64,000 nucleotides of DNA from Sipunculus nudus (Eukaryota > Annelida > Sipuncula > Golfingiida > Sipunculidae), in assembly GCA_026874595.1 (NCBI GenBank), contig CM049306.1, forward strand, positions 92,619,642 through 92,683,641, written 5' to 3'. Shown here piece by piece: positions 1-13,147 of the stretch. The stretch's first letter is position 1. Every line of letters starts with the position of its first letter. Both the position numbers and the translations under genes were made by a program. Below the pieces are notes generated by a model. That model worked only from the letters and a program-made list of their open reading frames with translations, did not search any database and was not told the origin of the DNA.

Positions 1-280
1 CAGATGGATGCTGTGCAAAAATGGTTGCAGGTGGCGCCACCATTTTTAGTGTATGTTATAGAGCTATCCAACGGCTACATTTGTGCAAAATTTGGGCAGA
101 GAGGAAAGGTCAGACGTCAACCAAAAATGAGGGCGCAGCAGTTCACATGTGACCTGATCATAATCCTGAATTTAAAAAAATTCCGCCCAGTGGTTATGGA
201 GGAGTTCTCCGGAAACCTATGGGACGGCAGCGTCCGACTGAAAACATAGTATCCGCAAAACTCTGTTTTGGCGGATACAA
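1..280 (-). mobile_element. Helitron-like (HINE-type) element, 5' part, cut by window edge
   Basis: On the minus strand it begins TTGTATCCGCCAAAAC, a short hairpin with GTTTTGCGGATAC, and runs into the GGTGGCGCCACC satellite (30-41). Same family as the copies at 9,980 and 13,957. Confidence 0.7.
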
Positions 281-699
281 CTAGGATGTATCTGTCAGTA
301 TATTTTGGATATGTTCCTTTTTGGCCAGGGAGGATTATTTGGACAGATGAACGGACAATTTGGTAGCATGGTTATTGAGGAGAACATTTTTTTTAGCTTC
401 TTCCCTTAAAAGCTAAGAAACAAGCAAAATCCGAAAAAATTTTTAGATGACAAATTTTTTGCAAAAAAATTTGGTGATGCTAGCTCCTGCCCTTTTTGAG
501 ATAGCTATGACGCACGACAGACAACGGAAGACGGACGACGCCACACCATTGCATAAGCTCACAGATTGGCTAAAAATGCAAACCAAGTTTTTTCAAACAG
601 TTGAAAGATATAGTTCAAATAGTTCTAATCTGGGCATTCTGCGTCTAGACGATGTGTCAAGACACCAGACAGAGCCAGGTCAGTTGCCATGGTGATGCC

Positions 700-1930
700 T
701 GGACCACATCTGGTTGAACTGAGTGACCTCTTGACTTGGCTGCTGAAACTCCGCATGTTGTCAAATCTGTTTTCAAACACAGAAAGCCTTTTTCAATTGG
801 CTACACTGCTTTTATAAAGCTGCATTTAACCAACCTATTCTGATAAAACTGTCAGAACCCTACCATAGAATAATTCTTGTAAAGTTTAAACAAACCAACT
901 TAACAGTTTCATCATAAAACAGTGTTTAAGCTAGAAGAGTTTAAAATTACATTTTTGCTTGTAAAAAAACAGATCAATGTAGGTGGAGCCACTAATACCT
1001 CAATTTCAGATATGACTTATGTGACAAACATTGGAATAAAATTTGGTGATGATAGCTCTAGCCTTTTCTGAGATTTTAATTTTAATGTGCTTTTTTTGGA
1101 CAGATGACTCATGTAACTCGGCCAAACATCTCCGAAATGGAACCATTTGAACAAACTTGAGAAAGATTATTCCAGGGATCATTTCTGTGAAATATTGGAC
1201 AATTTGGCTGGACATTTTCGGAGAAGAAGATTTTATACCTTTTTTTAACTTTTCCTGTATAAACTCTAAGAAAATCACTGAATCAAAACCATTTGAACAA
1301 ATTTGAATTATCAACATCTAAGGATCATTCATGTGTGAGATTAAAGAATTTGACCCATTTGTTTTTGAGAAGAAGATCTTTGCAGCCACTGAGCAGAATT
1401 GGGCTGTTATAAAATTTGACTATATTCAGTTTCCCATAACTCGGCCAAAAGTCACTGAACTAGGAGACGATTTGAACAAACTTAGGAAAGCACTACCCAA
1501 TGAGCATTTCTGTGCAATATTAAACAATTTGGCTTTACGCTTTCAGAGGAGAAGTTTTTTTGTAGCCCTCTGTATGCTTCGGGCACCGTTGACCCCCCCC
1601 CCCCCCCCCACAAAAAGACTCATGCAGGTGGTGCCACCAATACCTAATTTTCAGATATGACCTAAGTGACCAACATTAACATAAAATTTGATGATGATTG
1701 CTCCAGCCGTTTCTGAGATTTTAATTTTAGCATGCAAATGATCAAGTTCAACTTCCTGTAACTCAGTCAAAAATCACTGAACTGGAACCATTCGAACAAA
1801 CTTGAGAGAGATTGTTCCAAGGAACTTTTCTGTGAAATTTTGGACAATTTGGCTGGACAGTTTCAGAGATGAAGATTTTTAAAGATTTTAAGCTTTTTCT
1901 CTATAAAATCTAAATAAATGCAGATACCAA
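700..1930. repeat. About 325-bp tandem repeat, three visible units
   Basis: The anchor aatttggctgga recurs near 1,199, 1,525 and 1,850 (325-326 bp apart), with a shared flank tctgtgaaatattggacaat. A partial earlier unit occurs near 470-500 (aatttggtgatg...), and an isolated copy at 6,930-7,120. Ancient and diverged; open frames here are repeat shadows. Confidence 0.75.
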
Positions 1931-1937
1931 ATGGAGT

Positions 1938-2110
1938 ATCAAATGGAGTGCCATTGTCACACAGATTTTGACTTGGCCATATAACTTATAAGCAGCACAT
2001 ATAATATAAGAGTTTAACTATTTATTAAAATTCAATAACCAATATTCTGCCAAATACAATTTTTATTAAAAATAATAAGAGAATCATATGATTTTTTAAA
2101 ATAAAATATA
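1938..2110. repeat. Dispersed repeat, copy matched at 7,423-7,590
   Basis: The two ~170-bp stretches share ttgacttggccatataac, agcagcacatataa and gagaatcatatgatttttta in order, with a few differences. Confidence 0.8.
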
Positions 2111-3639
2111 ACTGAAATGATTATTAAAACTAGAAAACTGACAGGTCAGGTAGGGCCCCACAAAAGATGCAGTCATTATAAGTTGAAGTACTGTGAATTT
2201 GGTGTACTTTGGTAGCTTGGGCTGATAGAGTGATATAAGAACCTGTAAAGAACAGCTGACATGTATAAACAGGAAGAAAAGATATGGTAAAGTGAAAATG
2301 TTCAAAGCTATCAAAATAATGACATAAAAGAACTGCATGCATTTTTAGTTTTTTTTATTACCTGTGCCAATCATTCTTGGTTGAAGTCTTGGCTGGGCTG
2401 TGTCAAATATTTTTCCAGTATTTGTATGTTGAATTGGCCTTATTATATGTGAGGCTTGAGTCTGTACATGAACCTTGTAGTATTAGAGTCAGCTGCTGGT
2501 TAGTAGTGATAAAATGGTCATTCTCTTGAACTGAGATTCAGCTGTTTCTTGGGCTTGGGTCTACAGATTCACTGTGTTGTGTAGAATGGCTACATATGAA
2601 TATCAATGTTAATTTGTTGATGGTCACTACAATAGGTCCAGATTCCTTGAGATGTTGGAAGTGGAGATAGATTTGTCCAAACATGGTCTAAATGACAGCC
2701 ACTGTGGTGCGTAGGGCCAGTGTATCCTTTTATGGGGAATCTTCAAATTGTCTGTACAAAATATGCTGTGAAAATGTAATGCCGCTGTACACGAGTGATT
2801 CGAAAAAAAATTCATCCATTTCTGGCCTGCTGAAGGAGACACCAGCAACTGAACACCAAACTGTGTATTACTTTTTTTTTTCCTTCTGACCCAAATATCA
2901 ATAAGCTTCTCCCTTAGGCCATGGGTGATACATCTTATGTTTGAATCTTATCCATCATATGTGAGGGGAGTTATTATGCAGAAACAAATTTGATTGTTCA
3001 TCAAATTCTTTGCGAGTTATTGCATTAACATCATTAGAGAATTATCGCCTCTGTCATGGTCATCCATCTTGACCTAGCCCTTCATAACAAACATTACTGG
3101 TGCAAGTTTAGTGAGTGTTAGTCAAATTGTTTGTGAATTATTTGGTTAACATCATTTTAGCATTATCACCTCTGTGACCTTGAAAATCCATCAAGGTCAC
3201 CCATCTTCAAACATGATGTAGCCCATCAAAGGGTACAATCATTGCCGTGATTCTGGGGCCTTAAATGAAATATTTTTTACAAGTTATTGTGTTAACAATG
3301 TGTGTCCTTTTGCATGCATATTTGCTAAGAGAGCGCAACCTTACTAGGTGTTCAGTAATGGTTTTTACCGCATAACTTACAGAAAAATGGCTGACTATGA
3401 CCATATATCATGCCTTGTTACTGTTGACATGAGGACCTGTTCTACTGTTAAGGTGGAACAAACAGTTATGGTTACAATTATGATTTCTGCCCTGCTGAAA
3501 GAGGGACCTAAAATTTAACACCAAACTGAGAATAACTTTTTTTTACCTTTGACCTCCGGACCCTAAAATCGATAGAGATCTTCCGTAATTGATGGTTAAT
3601 ACATATTTCAGGTTTAAACTCAATCCGTCAATCCTAACT

Positions 3640-3760
3640 GGAGTTATCATCCGGAAAAGATTTTTGTGGACGGACAGACAGATGGACGGACGGACAGCTA
3701 GACAGACGGACAGGTCGATTACTATAAGGCACCCGCTTTTCAAGCGGGGCCCTAATAATA
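3640..3760 (+). mobile_element. Helitron-like 3' terminus of a second family
   Basis: A GGACGGACGGACAG microsatellite (about 3,670-3,712) is followed by a hairpin with stem CCCGCTT/AAGCGGG (3,732-3,748) and then GCC-CTAA-T at 3,752-3,756. Microsatellite, hairpin and CTRR-T is the Helitron/HINE 3' signature common in bivalve genomes. The upstream body was not delimited. Confidence 0.5.
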
Positions 3761-3960
3761 TTATAAAATATATTCATGGATGCATTCATGAATACATTTT
3801 GAAAGTATTTGCACTGGTATTCAAATACTTTCATTTTCACCTGAATTCCCATTCTTATGCAAGAAATTTTATAATGATTCATATTTGTATTCAAATACAT
3901 TTGCAAAGTATTCGCATCATGTCTGGTATTTATTCAGTTTTAGCCAATCGATGTTTTTGA
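3757..3960. repeat. Dispersed repeat, copy matched at 7,606-7,830
   Basis: About 200 bp shared (tattcatgaatgcattcatg-type start, gtatttgcactggtattcaa, tttagccaa near the end). At 7.4-7.8 kb it sits directly beside the repeat found separately at 1,938, so the two are modules of one older element. Confidence 0.75.
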
Positions 3961-4554
3961 GAAACCAGAATATACAAAATTCACAAATTTAAATAATTAT
4001 CATACGTACCTGTTTTTATGGCTTGTTATTTATTTTGAAAAAAAAAATAAATGTAATATATTCACTTTGGACTACTTTCACATCAATCCACACACTAGAC
4101 AAAGTAGGAATTTAGATTAATATTATCAACTGCATCTTTGTCTATCATTAATTTCCTTCATTTTATCCCTAATGATAAATAATGAATAATTTGATTTTTT
4201 TATCATTAAAATTGAACTGAAAAATACCATAGATGACTGCATGGTGTTATTTGGAATACGTGACATCCTCTCCATCCATACAAGATTCTTACATCATCTG
4301 TAACTGCAAGTTAATTTCCTGTTACTCATCAACTGACAAATTCCTTTTCTATTAATTTTTTCTTTAATTGTTTATTAAAAACCAATAAAAATTTATTAAT
4401 TTATTGTTTATTTTATGTTGTTGGTTTAAACAAGTACTAGATGAGTTGGGTTGGACACCTGGATCAACTGTGGCTAATAACCAAAAACTAAGCTAAAAGC
4501 TAATAACTTATAAAATTTGAAAAATTCAGAACTAATTTTGGATATTCAATTGAA

Positions 4555-5600
4555 TCTTGATTTAATAATGGTACATCCCTGACAAAAAATCTCTAGCTTC
4601 AGCAATCCTCTTGTTAAGGGAGTAAATATATTTATTGATTTATTACAAAGTGCATTATGTTTGGGCCCACAACTTAAAATAATTACACAATACTGACATC
4701 ATTTCTGGCATGTGCATAGCGATGGTAGGGGATTTTGGAGACATCTAACTTTAAGCCAAATTTTAGGAACTGAGAGCTAAAACTGGGGAGCTGAGCTCTA
4801 GCAATCTGCATAACACTAGCTTGATGTAAACAATATGTGACATGGTGCTTGAAAACTTGAATAAAACCTACAGTTTATGATCAACTGGTTTCAAATTATT
4901 GATGTTAACAGATGAAATGCTTACAAAACATGCTGTGAAAATTAAATCCACAGCAGTTACAGGAAAAAAAAGTGCCATGGTCAAAGTTGGGCAAAATTTA
5001 AGGTACCAATTTTTTATTTTTGCTAATATTTTAAAATTTAAAAGATTTTGATCTAATTTTGGGTATACAATTTAATTTTTTTTAATTAAAGTTATATTAC
5101 TGGAAAAAAGTCCTTAGCTTTAACATCTTTCCGGATTTTTTACAAATGCATTATCTTTGGGCCCATAACTATTTTAAATTATATAATACAGATATAATAT
5201 TTCTGGCATGTACATATGAACTATATAGAGGAACATTTATGGTAAATATGAGGAAAAACAGATGAGTGGTTTTGATATTAGGCAGTCCTGAAGTGTGAAA
5301 ATAGGTTTTAAATAAAAAAATTGGGTTTTCCTTAATTTCTCAAAGGAACTAAGTTGCAAAGACCCAGTTTTCGGCTTGGTAGGAGATCTTGGGGACATCT
5401 AACATTAAGCCAAATTTTGGATTCCTAGGTTTCACGGTTTCAAAAGGTTGTTTCATATGAAAAAGGGGAGGTCCAAACCCCCCCCCCCCCCCCCCCCCCC
5501 CGATCTGCTTCTGAATTAGGTTAAAAGGTGGACAATTCTGACCACTGCTTGTGGACTTATAGGCATAAGATCTAATACGCACCATCAGGCTGTGTCAGTT
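4555..5600. repeat. Dispersed repeat family, partial copies
   Basis: Segments at 4,555-4,780 and 5,000-5,460 resemble each other and 9,170-9,720: ctagcttcagcaat, then a tttgggcccataact-type block, then ggagattttggggacatcta. A C24 tract (5,478-5,501) follows. Confidence 0.65.
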
Positions 5601-7422
5601 GACTGAACATCAAGCATACTGAAAAGAACCATTGTCAATGAACTTGCACATGACTGGCCATTACTACATGACTAGCAGTCAACTCTATATACTGATGGAA
5701 GCCTTTACCTCCAGATTAGTGTCACCCTTTGAGTGACCGTCTACTAGTGATATATCACCCATTTTATGTCACGCATGCCTCAATGTAAAATAGACGGACG
5801 TATAACATTTATTGTGAATCCCATAACTTTTGCTGCACTCTATATTTTTTTTTCATTTATAATACATGTACACATATTGTTTCCATCAGAATTCAACAGT
5901 ACTTAAAACAAGGCCTATAGGCCTAATGCAAACCTGTGCAATGGGATATACATCGGGTATAATGCTTCGATGCTTGACCATTATTTTTCAAGTACATGTG
6001 TGACATGTATATGTACAATGCATATTATAATATTTTGAACCAGATTATAAGCATCAATTACACAAACATCACTCCTGAAATATTGGCATGTTTGTACACC
6101 ACTCAAAATGATTGTAGGTGTGATCACCAATCTTGTGTACGAAAAAGCCATCAAGATGTATGAACATGCAAAATTTCAGGCAGTTACTTCAAATCATTCT
6201 TGACCTATGTGAATAGATTGCATACAACAAAACTATCTGAAATGTATGGACATGCATCATTTCAGGCTGATGTGTCAAATATAAATAGATCCAGGCTTAA
6301 AGTTAGCAGTCTGCCAAGCTATATATAGATTTGGCAACAGGTCAAGTTTCAGTCTAACTCTATTTCTTGCTTTGGCAGACTGCCAACTGTATCAGATTTC
6401 ACAACAGGTCCCAAGTTCACTCAGTGCAGCCAGGTACAGGTCAAGAGTTCACTCAGTGCAGTAGCACTGCCAAGCCATTTATAGATACAAAATTTTGACA
6501 TGTTGCCAAATTTGGTTATACATACTGAAAGACTTTTGTTATAATGCTTTTATCAAGCTGGATATTCATTAATTTTGTCCAAATAATTAGAATAATAACA
6601 GATGCTTATTTAAAGTAAAACCAGAATACAGACACCTATTCATGAATTATCTTACACATAAGCTGGATATGGACACGAATTATTTATGTTGCCTGTATAG
6701 CTCTGCTTATATACCCACAGAGCTCAGTTTGTTGATACATTAAAATCTACTAGCTTTGTTTACTAAATTATCTCACAGTCCTTTTATTGTTAAAGGTCCA
6801 ATAATTCTGCCAAAAATCATTTAAGTAATCTTGAACAAAGGCCACCAAAGAATAATTTTGTGCAAAGGATACAGAAGTTGAAACAACATTTTGCAGAAGA
6901 AGACTATTGCAGCCCTTAGTTTGAAGTAGGTTTAGACTAAGTTCTTCTTCCTGTAACTTGCACAAATTCACCCAAATAGAACCATTCGAATAAACTTGAG
7001 AGAGATTGTTCCTTAGTTTATTTCTGTGAAATATTGAACAATTTGGCTGCACAGTTTCAGAGAAAAAGATTTTTAAGATTTTTTACCTTTTTCCAAAAAA
7101 ATCTAAGTAAATGCAGATAGCAAAAAATAAGCAAAATATGATAGTTTTTAAGATGACTGATTTGATGACTGGTTATACAAATGACGGACAGCTCCACACC
7201 ATCGCATATGCTTACAGGTTCACTAACAAGGGACCCATGGGTCACGGCGCTCAGCTGTTATATATGATAAAAAAATATGATTTTGAAATGAGGCACATGC
7301 TGGTTTTGTGTTGAAATAAATATAAGCTGTATTATGAGTTGTTGGTGTTTAGCTTATGTATGATTTTGATAGTTTCTTTGGAGACAGGGAAGAGATTGAT
7401 TTCATTTATTTTATTAACAAAT

Positions 7423-7830
7423 GGAGTGCTACTGTCATACAGATTTTGACTTGGCCATATAACTAATAAGCAGCACATATAAGATAAGAGTTTAACTATT
7501 TATTAAAATTTAATAACAAATATTGTGCCAAATATAATTTCTATTAAAAATAATAAGAGAATCATATGATTTTTTAAATAAAATATATCCACATTGATTA
7601 TTAAAATAATATTATAGAATATATTCATGAATGCATTCATGAATACATTTTGAAAGTATTTGCACTGGTATTCAAATACTTTCATTTTTACCTGAATTCC
7701 CATTCTAATGCAAGAAATTTTATAATGGAGTACATATTCATATTCATATACATTTGCAAAGTATTTGCACCATGTCTGGTATTTATTCAGTTTTAGCCAA
7801 ACAATGATGTTGAGAATCCAGAATATAAAC
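7423..7830. repeat. Composite dispersed repeat, joining the modules seen at 1,938 and 3,757
   Basis: The first part (7,423-7,590) matches 1,938-2,110; the second (7,606-7,830) matches 3,757-3,960. Confidence 0.75.
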
Positions 7831-9169
7831 AAAGGATCCATGGGTCACGACGCCCAACTTAAGTTCGAAATTTTTGCAAATGCAAAATATAAAAAATATT
7901 CTATTTTACTGTTTTTCATTTATATAAGCATATGAGAAGCTAAGAGGAAAGGGCCCTCCTACTTGGTTATAGTAAAGTTCTCAATATATGATTGCAAACT
8001 AATAATCTGACAAGACTGTCATGAAGAAAAACAGTAAATGTTTTGAGATACTCTGATGCATATGAAAAATTTACAGATGGACAGGCAAGTGGACAGAATG
8101 GACTAATACCTTTATTTCACTTTCAAGGGAATAATGCATTTAAGTTTATATATAAGCCTTTTTTTTTAGCATATCCACTTTTTTCGTTAATAGTTTTTAT
8201 ACTGATTCATTTTTTTATTTACAAGTGTTATAAACTTGTAATATAAAAACTGAAAATATAAGTTAAAATATTAGAATTCTAAGTTGCAATCATTATATAT
8301 CCAGATTGTAGCTCATATTGGGTCATATAATGCATACACATATATTTTATTATTTTTAAATCAAATGTTTAAACTGAATGTAAAAGAAAATAATGCCACA
8401 ACATGGCATCTACAAAATTATTCCTTGAATCCCTATTAAAAAGTTTTGCACATTGGAGTTTTCAGTACATGCTTAATTTTATTCACCGAAATAAAATAAA
8501 AGATTCAGTAAATTGGATAAAATAAAAACATCTTTTCAAATAAAGTATACACACTGTTGGTTGAATGAGGGACAAACATATCATTATGCTAAATACAATC
8601 TCAGCTATAAATAATTACTGGAATTAATAGTCAATTTCACACCTGGTGAAGTTTTTCTCTTCTGAAGTAAAGCATTATTTATCTGATGAACATCCACACT
8701 TTCATAGCAATACATCACTTTGTGGACACAATTAAATGTGCACTTTAATCATTGTAACCCTGGTGGTACAATACAAAATCTAAAAATGTAGCATGTCCAA
8801 GAATAAAATAAAATACAGAAAATTATAACATTCATCTAGTTTATGCACAAGCTGGGGGGGGGGGGGGGAGGGTGAGTGCAGGGCAGAGGGGAAGCCTGCT
8901 AGTAGTGGCCAAGCTGGGCCAAGGCAAGCTGCCTGGGGTGGGTTACATAATGCAAGTGAAGGCTGTACTACTAGGTGGGCCAGATGTAAACAACACTTGA
9001 CATGGTGTATGAAAACTTGAATAAAAGCTACTCTTTTCAAACAATTCCTTTGAAATTTCAGATTTTAAAAGATTAAATCCTTATGTATATATGCTGTGAA
9101 AATTAAATCAACAGTGCTTACAGGGAAAAAACGTGCCACTGCCAAATTTGGACAAAATTTAAGGTATTG

Positions 9170-9720
9170 ATTTTTTATTTATGCTAATAACTTGAAAAAT
9201 TTGCAAAATTCAGATCTAATTTTGGGTAAACAATTGAATCTTGATTAAATAAAGTTATATTCCTGAAAAAAAAGTCTCCAGCTTCAGCAATTCTCATGTT
9301 AAGTGAGTAAATATATTTCCTGATTTTTAAAAAATTGCATTATATTTGGTCCTATAACTTTAAAATAATACCCAATATTGACCTCTTTTTTGGTATGTGC
9401 ACAGAAAATGTATGGAAGAATATGAATACTAAATATGATCAAAAACAGATCAGTGGTTTTGATATTAGGCAGCCTTGAAGTGTAACAATGGCTTTTTTTT
9501 GGAAAACGGGAAGTTTTTCCTTAATATCTCAAAGGAACGAAGTTCTAATGACCCAATTTTCGGTATGGTAGGAGATTTTGGGGACATCTAATGGTATGCA
9601 GAATTTTGGATTCGTAGGTCCAACGGTTTTAAAATGTGCCCTGTTAACGGACGGACGACCGACGGACAAAGGACCACAACTATAGCTCAGATGACTTATA
9701 GTCAGCTGAGCTAAAAATGA
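9170..9720 (+). mobile_element. Dispersed element ending in ACGG microsatellite and hairpin
   Basis: The right end has acggacggacgaccgacgga, then an inverted repeat TAGCTCAG...CTGAGCTA (9,683-9,713) and CTAAAAA. This terminal design is common in mollusc non-autonomous Helitron-like repeats. The body is related to 4,555-5,460. Confidence 0.6.
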
Positions 9721-9979
9721 AGAAAAAACATGATTAGTTAACCCCATATTAAACTGTTGAAGTATTGCATCTCTGTATTGCACTTATTGTATGCCAGTCG
9801 GTGTTTGTATTGCACTTATTGTATACCAGTTATAATGTTTTACATATAACTGATGACATGATGTGCAGGGGTCAAATCTTGTCCACAACTTATTTCACTT
9901 AACATCAAGATGATGCTTTCCTAAACATCAGCGGAAACCTTGAGATCCCTTTTTTCCAGTGCAGAAATATGAAAAAAAA

Positions 9980-11040
9980 CTAAAATACGGGTAGTCGAAA
10001 AGCGACTACGTGTATCCGCCAAAATCAGAATGGGACAGGTGAAGTGAGGCATGGATTGAGTGGCAATGGGAAATAGAGCGAGGTGTGTTGCATATTAGCA
10101 TGGATGTCTGCAGCCGAAATGTGTATGTAGGTGGCGCCACCTACCACAAAATCCAAAAAAGCTGTCCAAGTTGTATTCATATGCAAAAAGTCAAACCACT
10201 ACTTGTATACGAGTGATTTTATCCCACGGCAGACAAACAAACAGACGCTGTGCAAAAATGGTTGCAGGTGGCGTAAACATGGATGTAGGTGGTGCTACCT
10301 GTCATAAAATCAAGAAAGCTATCAGAGATGTATAAACCTGAAAAATTTTAGGCAGATACATCAAACCACTGCTGAGATACAAGTGATTTTATCCCATGGC
10401 AGACAAACAGACAGACGCTGTGCAAAAATTGTTGCAGATGGCGCCACCAGTTTTGCCTATGAGAAAGAGCTATGCAAGATCTATACACATGCAAAATTTG
10501 GGCCCAATTGGTCAAACAGTTCCTGAGATATGAGCTTGGATGTCTGCAGAGTAAACGTGATTGCAGGTGGCACCACCTGTCATAAAATCAAAAAAGCTGT
10601 CCAGGATGTATACACATGCAAAATTTCAGGTGGAAAAGTCCATTCACTGCATAGATATGAGTAATTTTATCCAAAGGCAGATGCACGGATGGACGCTGTG
10701 CAAAAATGGTTGCAGGTGGCGCCACCATTTTTTCTGTATGTTATAAAGCTATCCAAGGGCTACATTTGTGCAATTTATTTTTCCTGATCGGTCAAACGGT
10801 TGTCAAGATATGTGGGTTAATGTTTCAAAACAGATGCACAGATGGACGCACTGAATAGAGGAAAGGTCAGAGGTCATCGCAAAATATTCTGGCACCAGTT
10901 CACATATGACCTGAAAATTGTGTAAAGTTTCAGAAAAATCTGTCCAGTGGTCTCAGAGTTCTATTCCAGAAACAAACGTGGCGACAGCAGAACCGGGTCA
11001 AAATATAGTATCTCCAAAACTTTGTTTTGGCGGATACAAA
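9980..11040 (-). mobile_element. Helitron-like (HINE-type) non-autonomous element, copy 2
   Basis: The minus-strand 5' end is at 11,040 (TTTGTATCCGCCAAAAC). The 3' end has GGCGGATACA at 10,011-10,020, a hairpin with stem GTAGTCG/CGACTAC (9,991-10,008), and a terminus ...CCCGTATTTTAG. The inside consists of diverged units of the 280-bp satellite; one unit boundary spacing is 276 bp and one is shortened to 176 bp. No coding capacity. Confidence 0.75.
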
Positions 11041-11557
11041 TAGGAAAATCAGAATGTCAGCAAGGTAAAAGGGGCCTGATCACCTATAAAGCATGCTGAA
11101 TTTACACAAGAAATAGCTTGTTCCCTGTATAATAAATTTGTACCTGCAAAAATATTGCCCTGAAACCATTTGCTTGCTCCTGTAAACAAGTGTTAAAAAC
11201 AATAGACTGGGTGGGTTCACAGGTGTCAACGTATACACAGTGCATGCATCACTCGGGCCACAAAAAGTTGGCCCATAAAATGTAATACATTTTCACGCTG
11301 TCTGAAACATTGTGTGTTGCAGCTCACAATCAGACCTCCGGTAAAGTGGCCTAATGGTAATAAGACAATTGTGGACTGTTTACCAACATGCAGAGCCATA
11401 AAAAGGTGTTAAAGTGAAACTATGCAAGGTACTGAGATTGTATGCTGGGAAGGTTTTGCTGGGAAACTTTTGTACAAGGCAAAACTAAACTGATATTGTG
11501 GAAGAAAAGGCATAATATTGCTCCTGGTTGTTCTGTGCACTGGGTTTGTGAACAGTT

Positions 11558-11941
11558 ACAATGTACAAAGGATGATAGGAAAGTCTGAAGAGGATCCATG
11601 ATAGACAAACCAATGTAGCTTCTGAGTTAACTGTAACTCTAATTATATATACTATAGTATATTTCACTGCATGCTAAAACATGCAAACGTCCAAAGTTGG
11701 GGGGGGGGGGGGGGATCAACAACATATTCCAGCACTTGCTTCACAAGGGCCATATCATGTGTCAATCAGGAGATACCCTGACTGACTTTGCCCAAAGGAA
11801 TATACAAAGGATAATAGGAAAGTCTGAAGAGGATCCATATTAGCTGTACCATTGCAGGTTCGGAGTTGACTGTAAATCTAATTATATATTCTATAGTATA
11901 TAACACCGCAGATTGTAACATACAAACGTCAAATGCTTGGG
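11558..11941. repeat. Direct repeat pair, about 140 bp each, 241 bp apart
   Basis: 11,558-11,714 and 11,800-11,941 share ggaaagtctgaagaggatcc, taattatatat and ctatagtatat blocks in the same order. No gene signal. Confidence 0.75.
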
Positions 11942-13051
11942 AAAAAAATAAACAACATATTCCAGTCCAAATAATTTATTGTCAGTAACAAGATTTAGTG
12001 TAATAGATGTACAGTAAAATCAGTTTCTTCCAAAAATCAAGGATAAGGTTTTGGGTCAACTGATACAGCTGACGATTAAAACACTGCCATATAAAACATG
12101 AATGTAGCAAAGTAAGCTGGTATTTCACAAACAAATTAACTTTACACAAAGGAAAATAGCATAAACCAAGTTCATACGTGCAGATTAGCAAAGCTTAGTT
12201 ACATAATACCCCAAAAATTCAAGACAATTTTTCTTTCTCTCTTGATAGCACAATTTAAACCAGCACAAGATATCCTGTAACAATTGTGTAGCAAAACAAA
12301 ATGTCTAGTGTTATTGGTGTATGTTATTGCTATTCAGAGACAATGCATCCAACTCTGTCACACTGCAAATCTTCACAGGATAATCTAAAGATCCGATATC
12401 CTTTTTATTATAACTGCACAAGACAATTCATCAGGCAACTAATTTTGATAAATATACTAGTATGCATTTCTTGGCAATCATTCCTAGATTGATTTTCAAA
12501 ATGCAGTGTCATAACTTAGTTCAACGTTTTTATATTAAAAAATACCTGAGCAAAAATAAATTTGTCTGTCTTTTAACAATGCCTTAAAGTAATTAGACTA
12601 ATATGTATGTGCTATATTAAAATCCACTCCAGTTTATATATATATGATCATGTACATAGTTTATCCATTAGTATATATACCCACAGCATAATAAGTCATT
12701 CATAATAATTTAAATATTTCCTATCTCCAGAAATGACTATTTGACTACTGAGGTATTCTGTAAATGTGGATTTATTCTTGAAAATCCATTTTATATATAT
12801 ATAATATATACATATATATATGAGTGAGTGAAGTCAAGGAAGTACCAAGTGCATTCATAGGATCTTCTTAGCCAAACTTATTTATCTACATACTCTCCAT
12901 ATTAATTTCATAGATATATTAATTTTCCTAGGTTTAAGTGTGTGGGGGGGGGGGGGGGGTGGTCAGCTGGATTGGTAGAAAGCAGCTAGACATTTTCTTA
13001 TCCCAGGAACATCACAGACCAGGACACCACAAACTAGCACTACTAAAGTGG

Positions 13052-13147
13052 TCAACTGCTTGCCATGTGGACTGCAACTGCTCGCTTGTCCCTGAATTTA
13101 GATCGAGCTTTGGTCCTCTCACGGAAGGCTGCTGCATTGAACATTTT
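13052..13147 (-). CDS. IFRD1: IFRD exon 12 (terminal)
   Basis: KMFNAAAFRERTKARSKFRD then KRAVAVHMASS and TGA. This is the signature basic C-terminus of the family (AAFKARTKARSKCRDKRAD in human), the part IFRD2 uses on the ribosome. A possible polyadenylation signal (AATAAA on the minus strand) lies at 12,771-12,776. Confidence 0.95.
   Translation of the reverse strand, partial: KMFNAAAFRERTKARSKFRDKRAVAVHMASS

Larger units (their letters stand above)
281..13000. other. Gene-poor, repeat-rich flank downstream of IFRD
   Basis: Apart from the repeats listed, nothing coding was recognised. The many short open frames lack domain signatures, splice context and compositional change. AT-rich unique DNA with G/C homopolymers fills the gaps. 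Confidence 0.6.
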
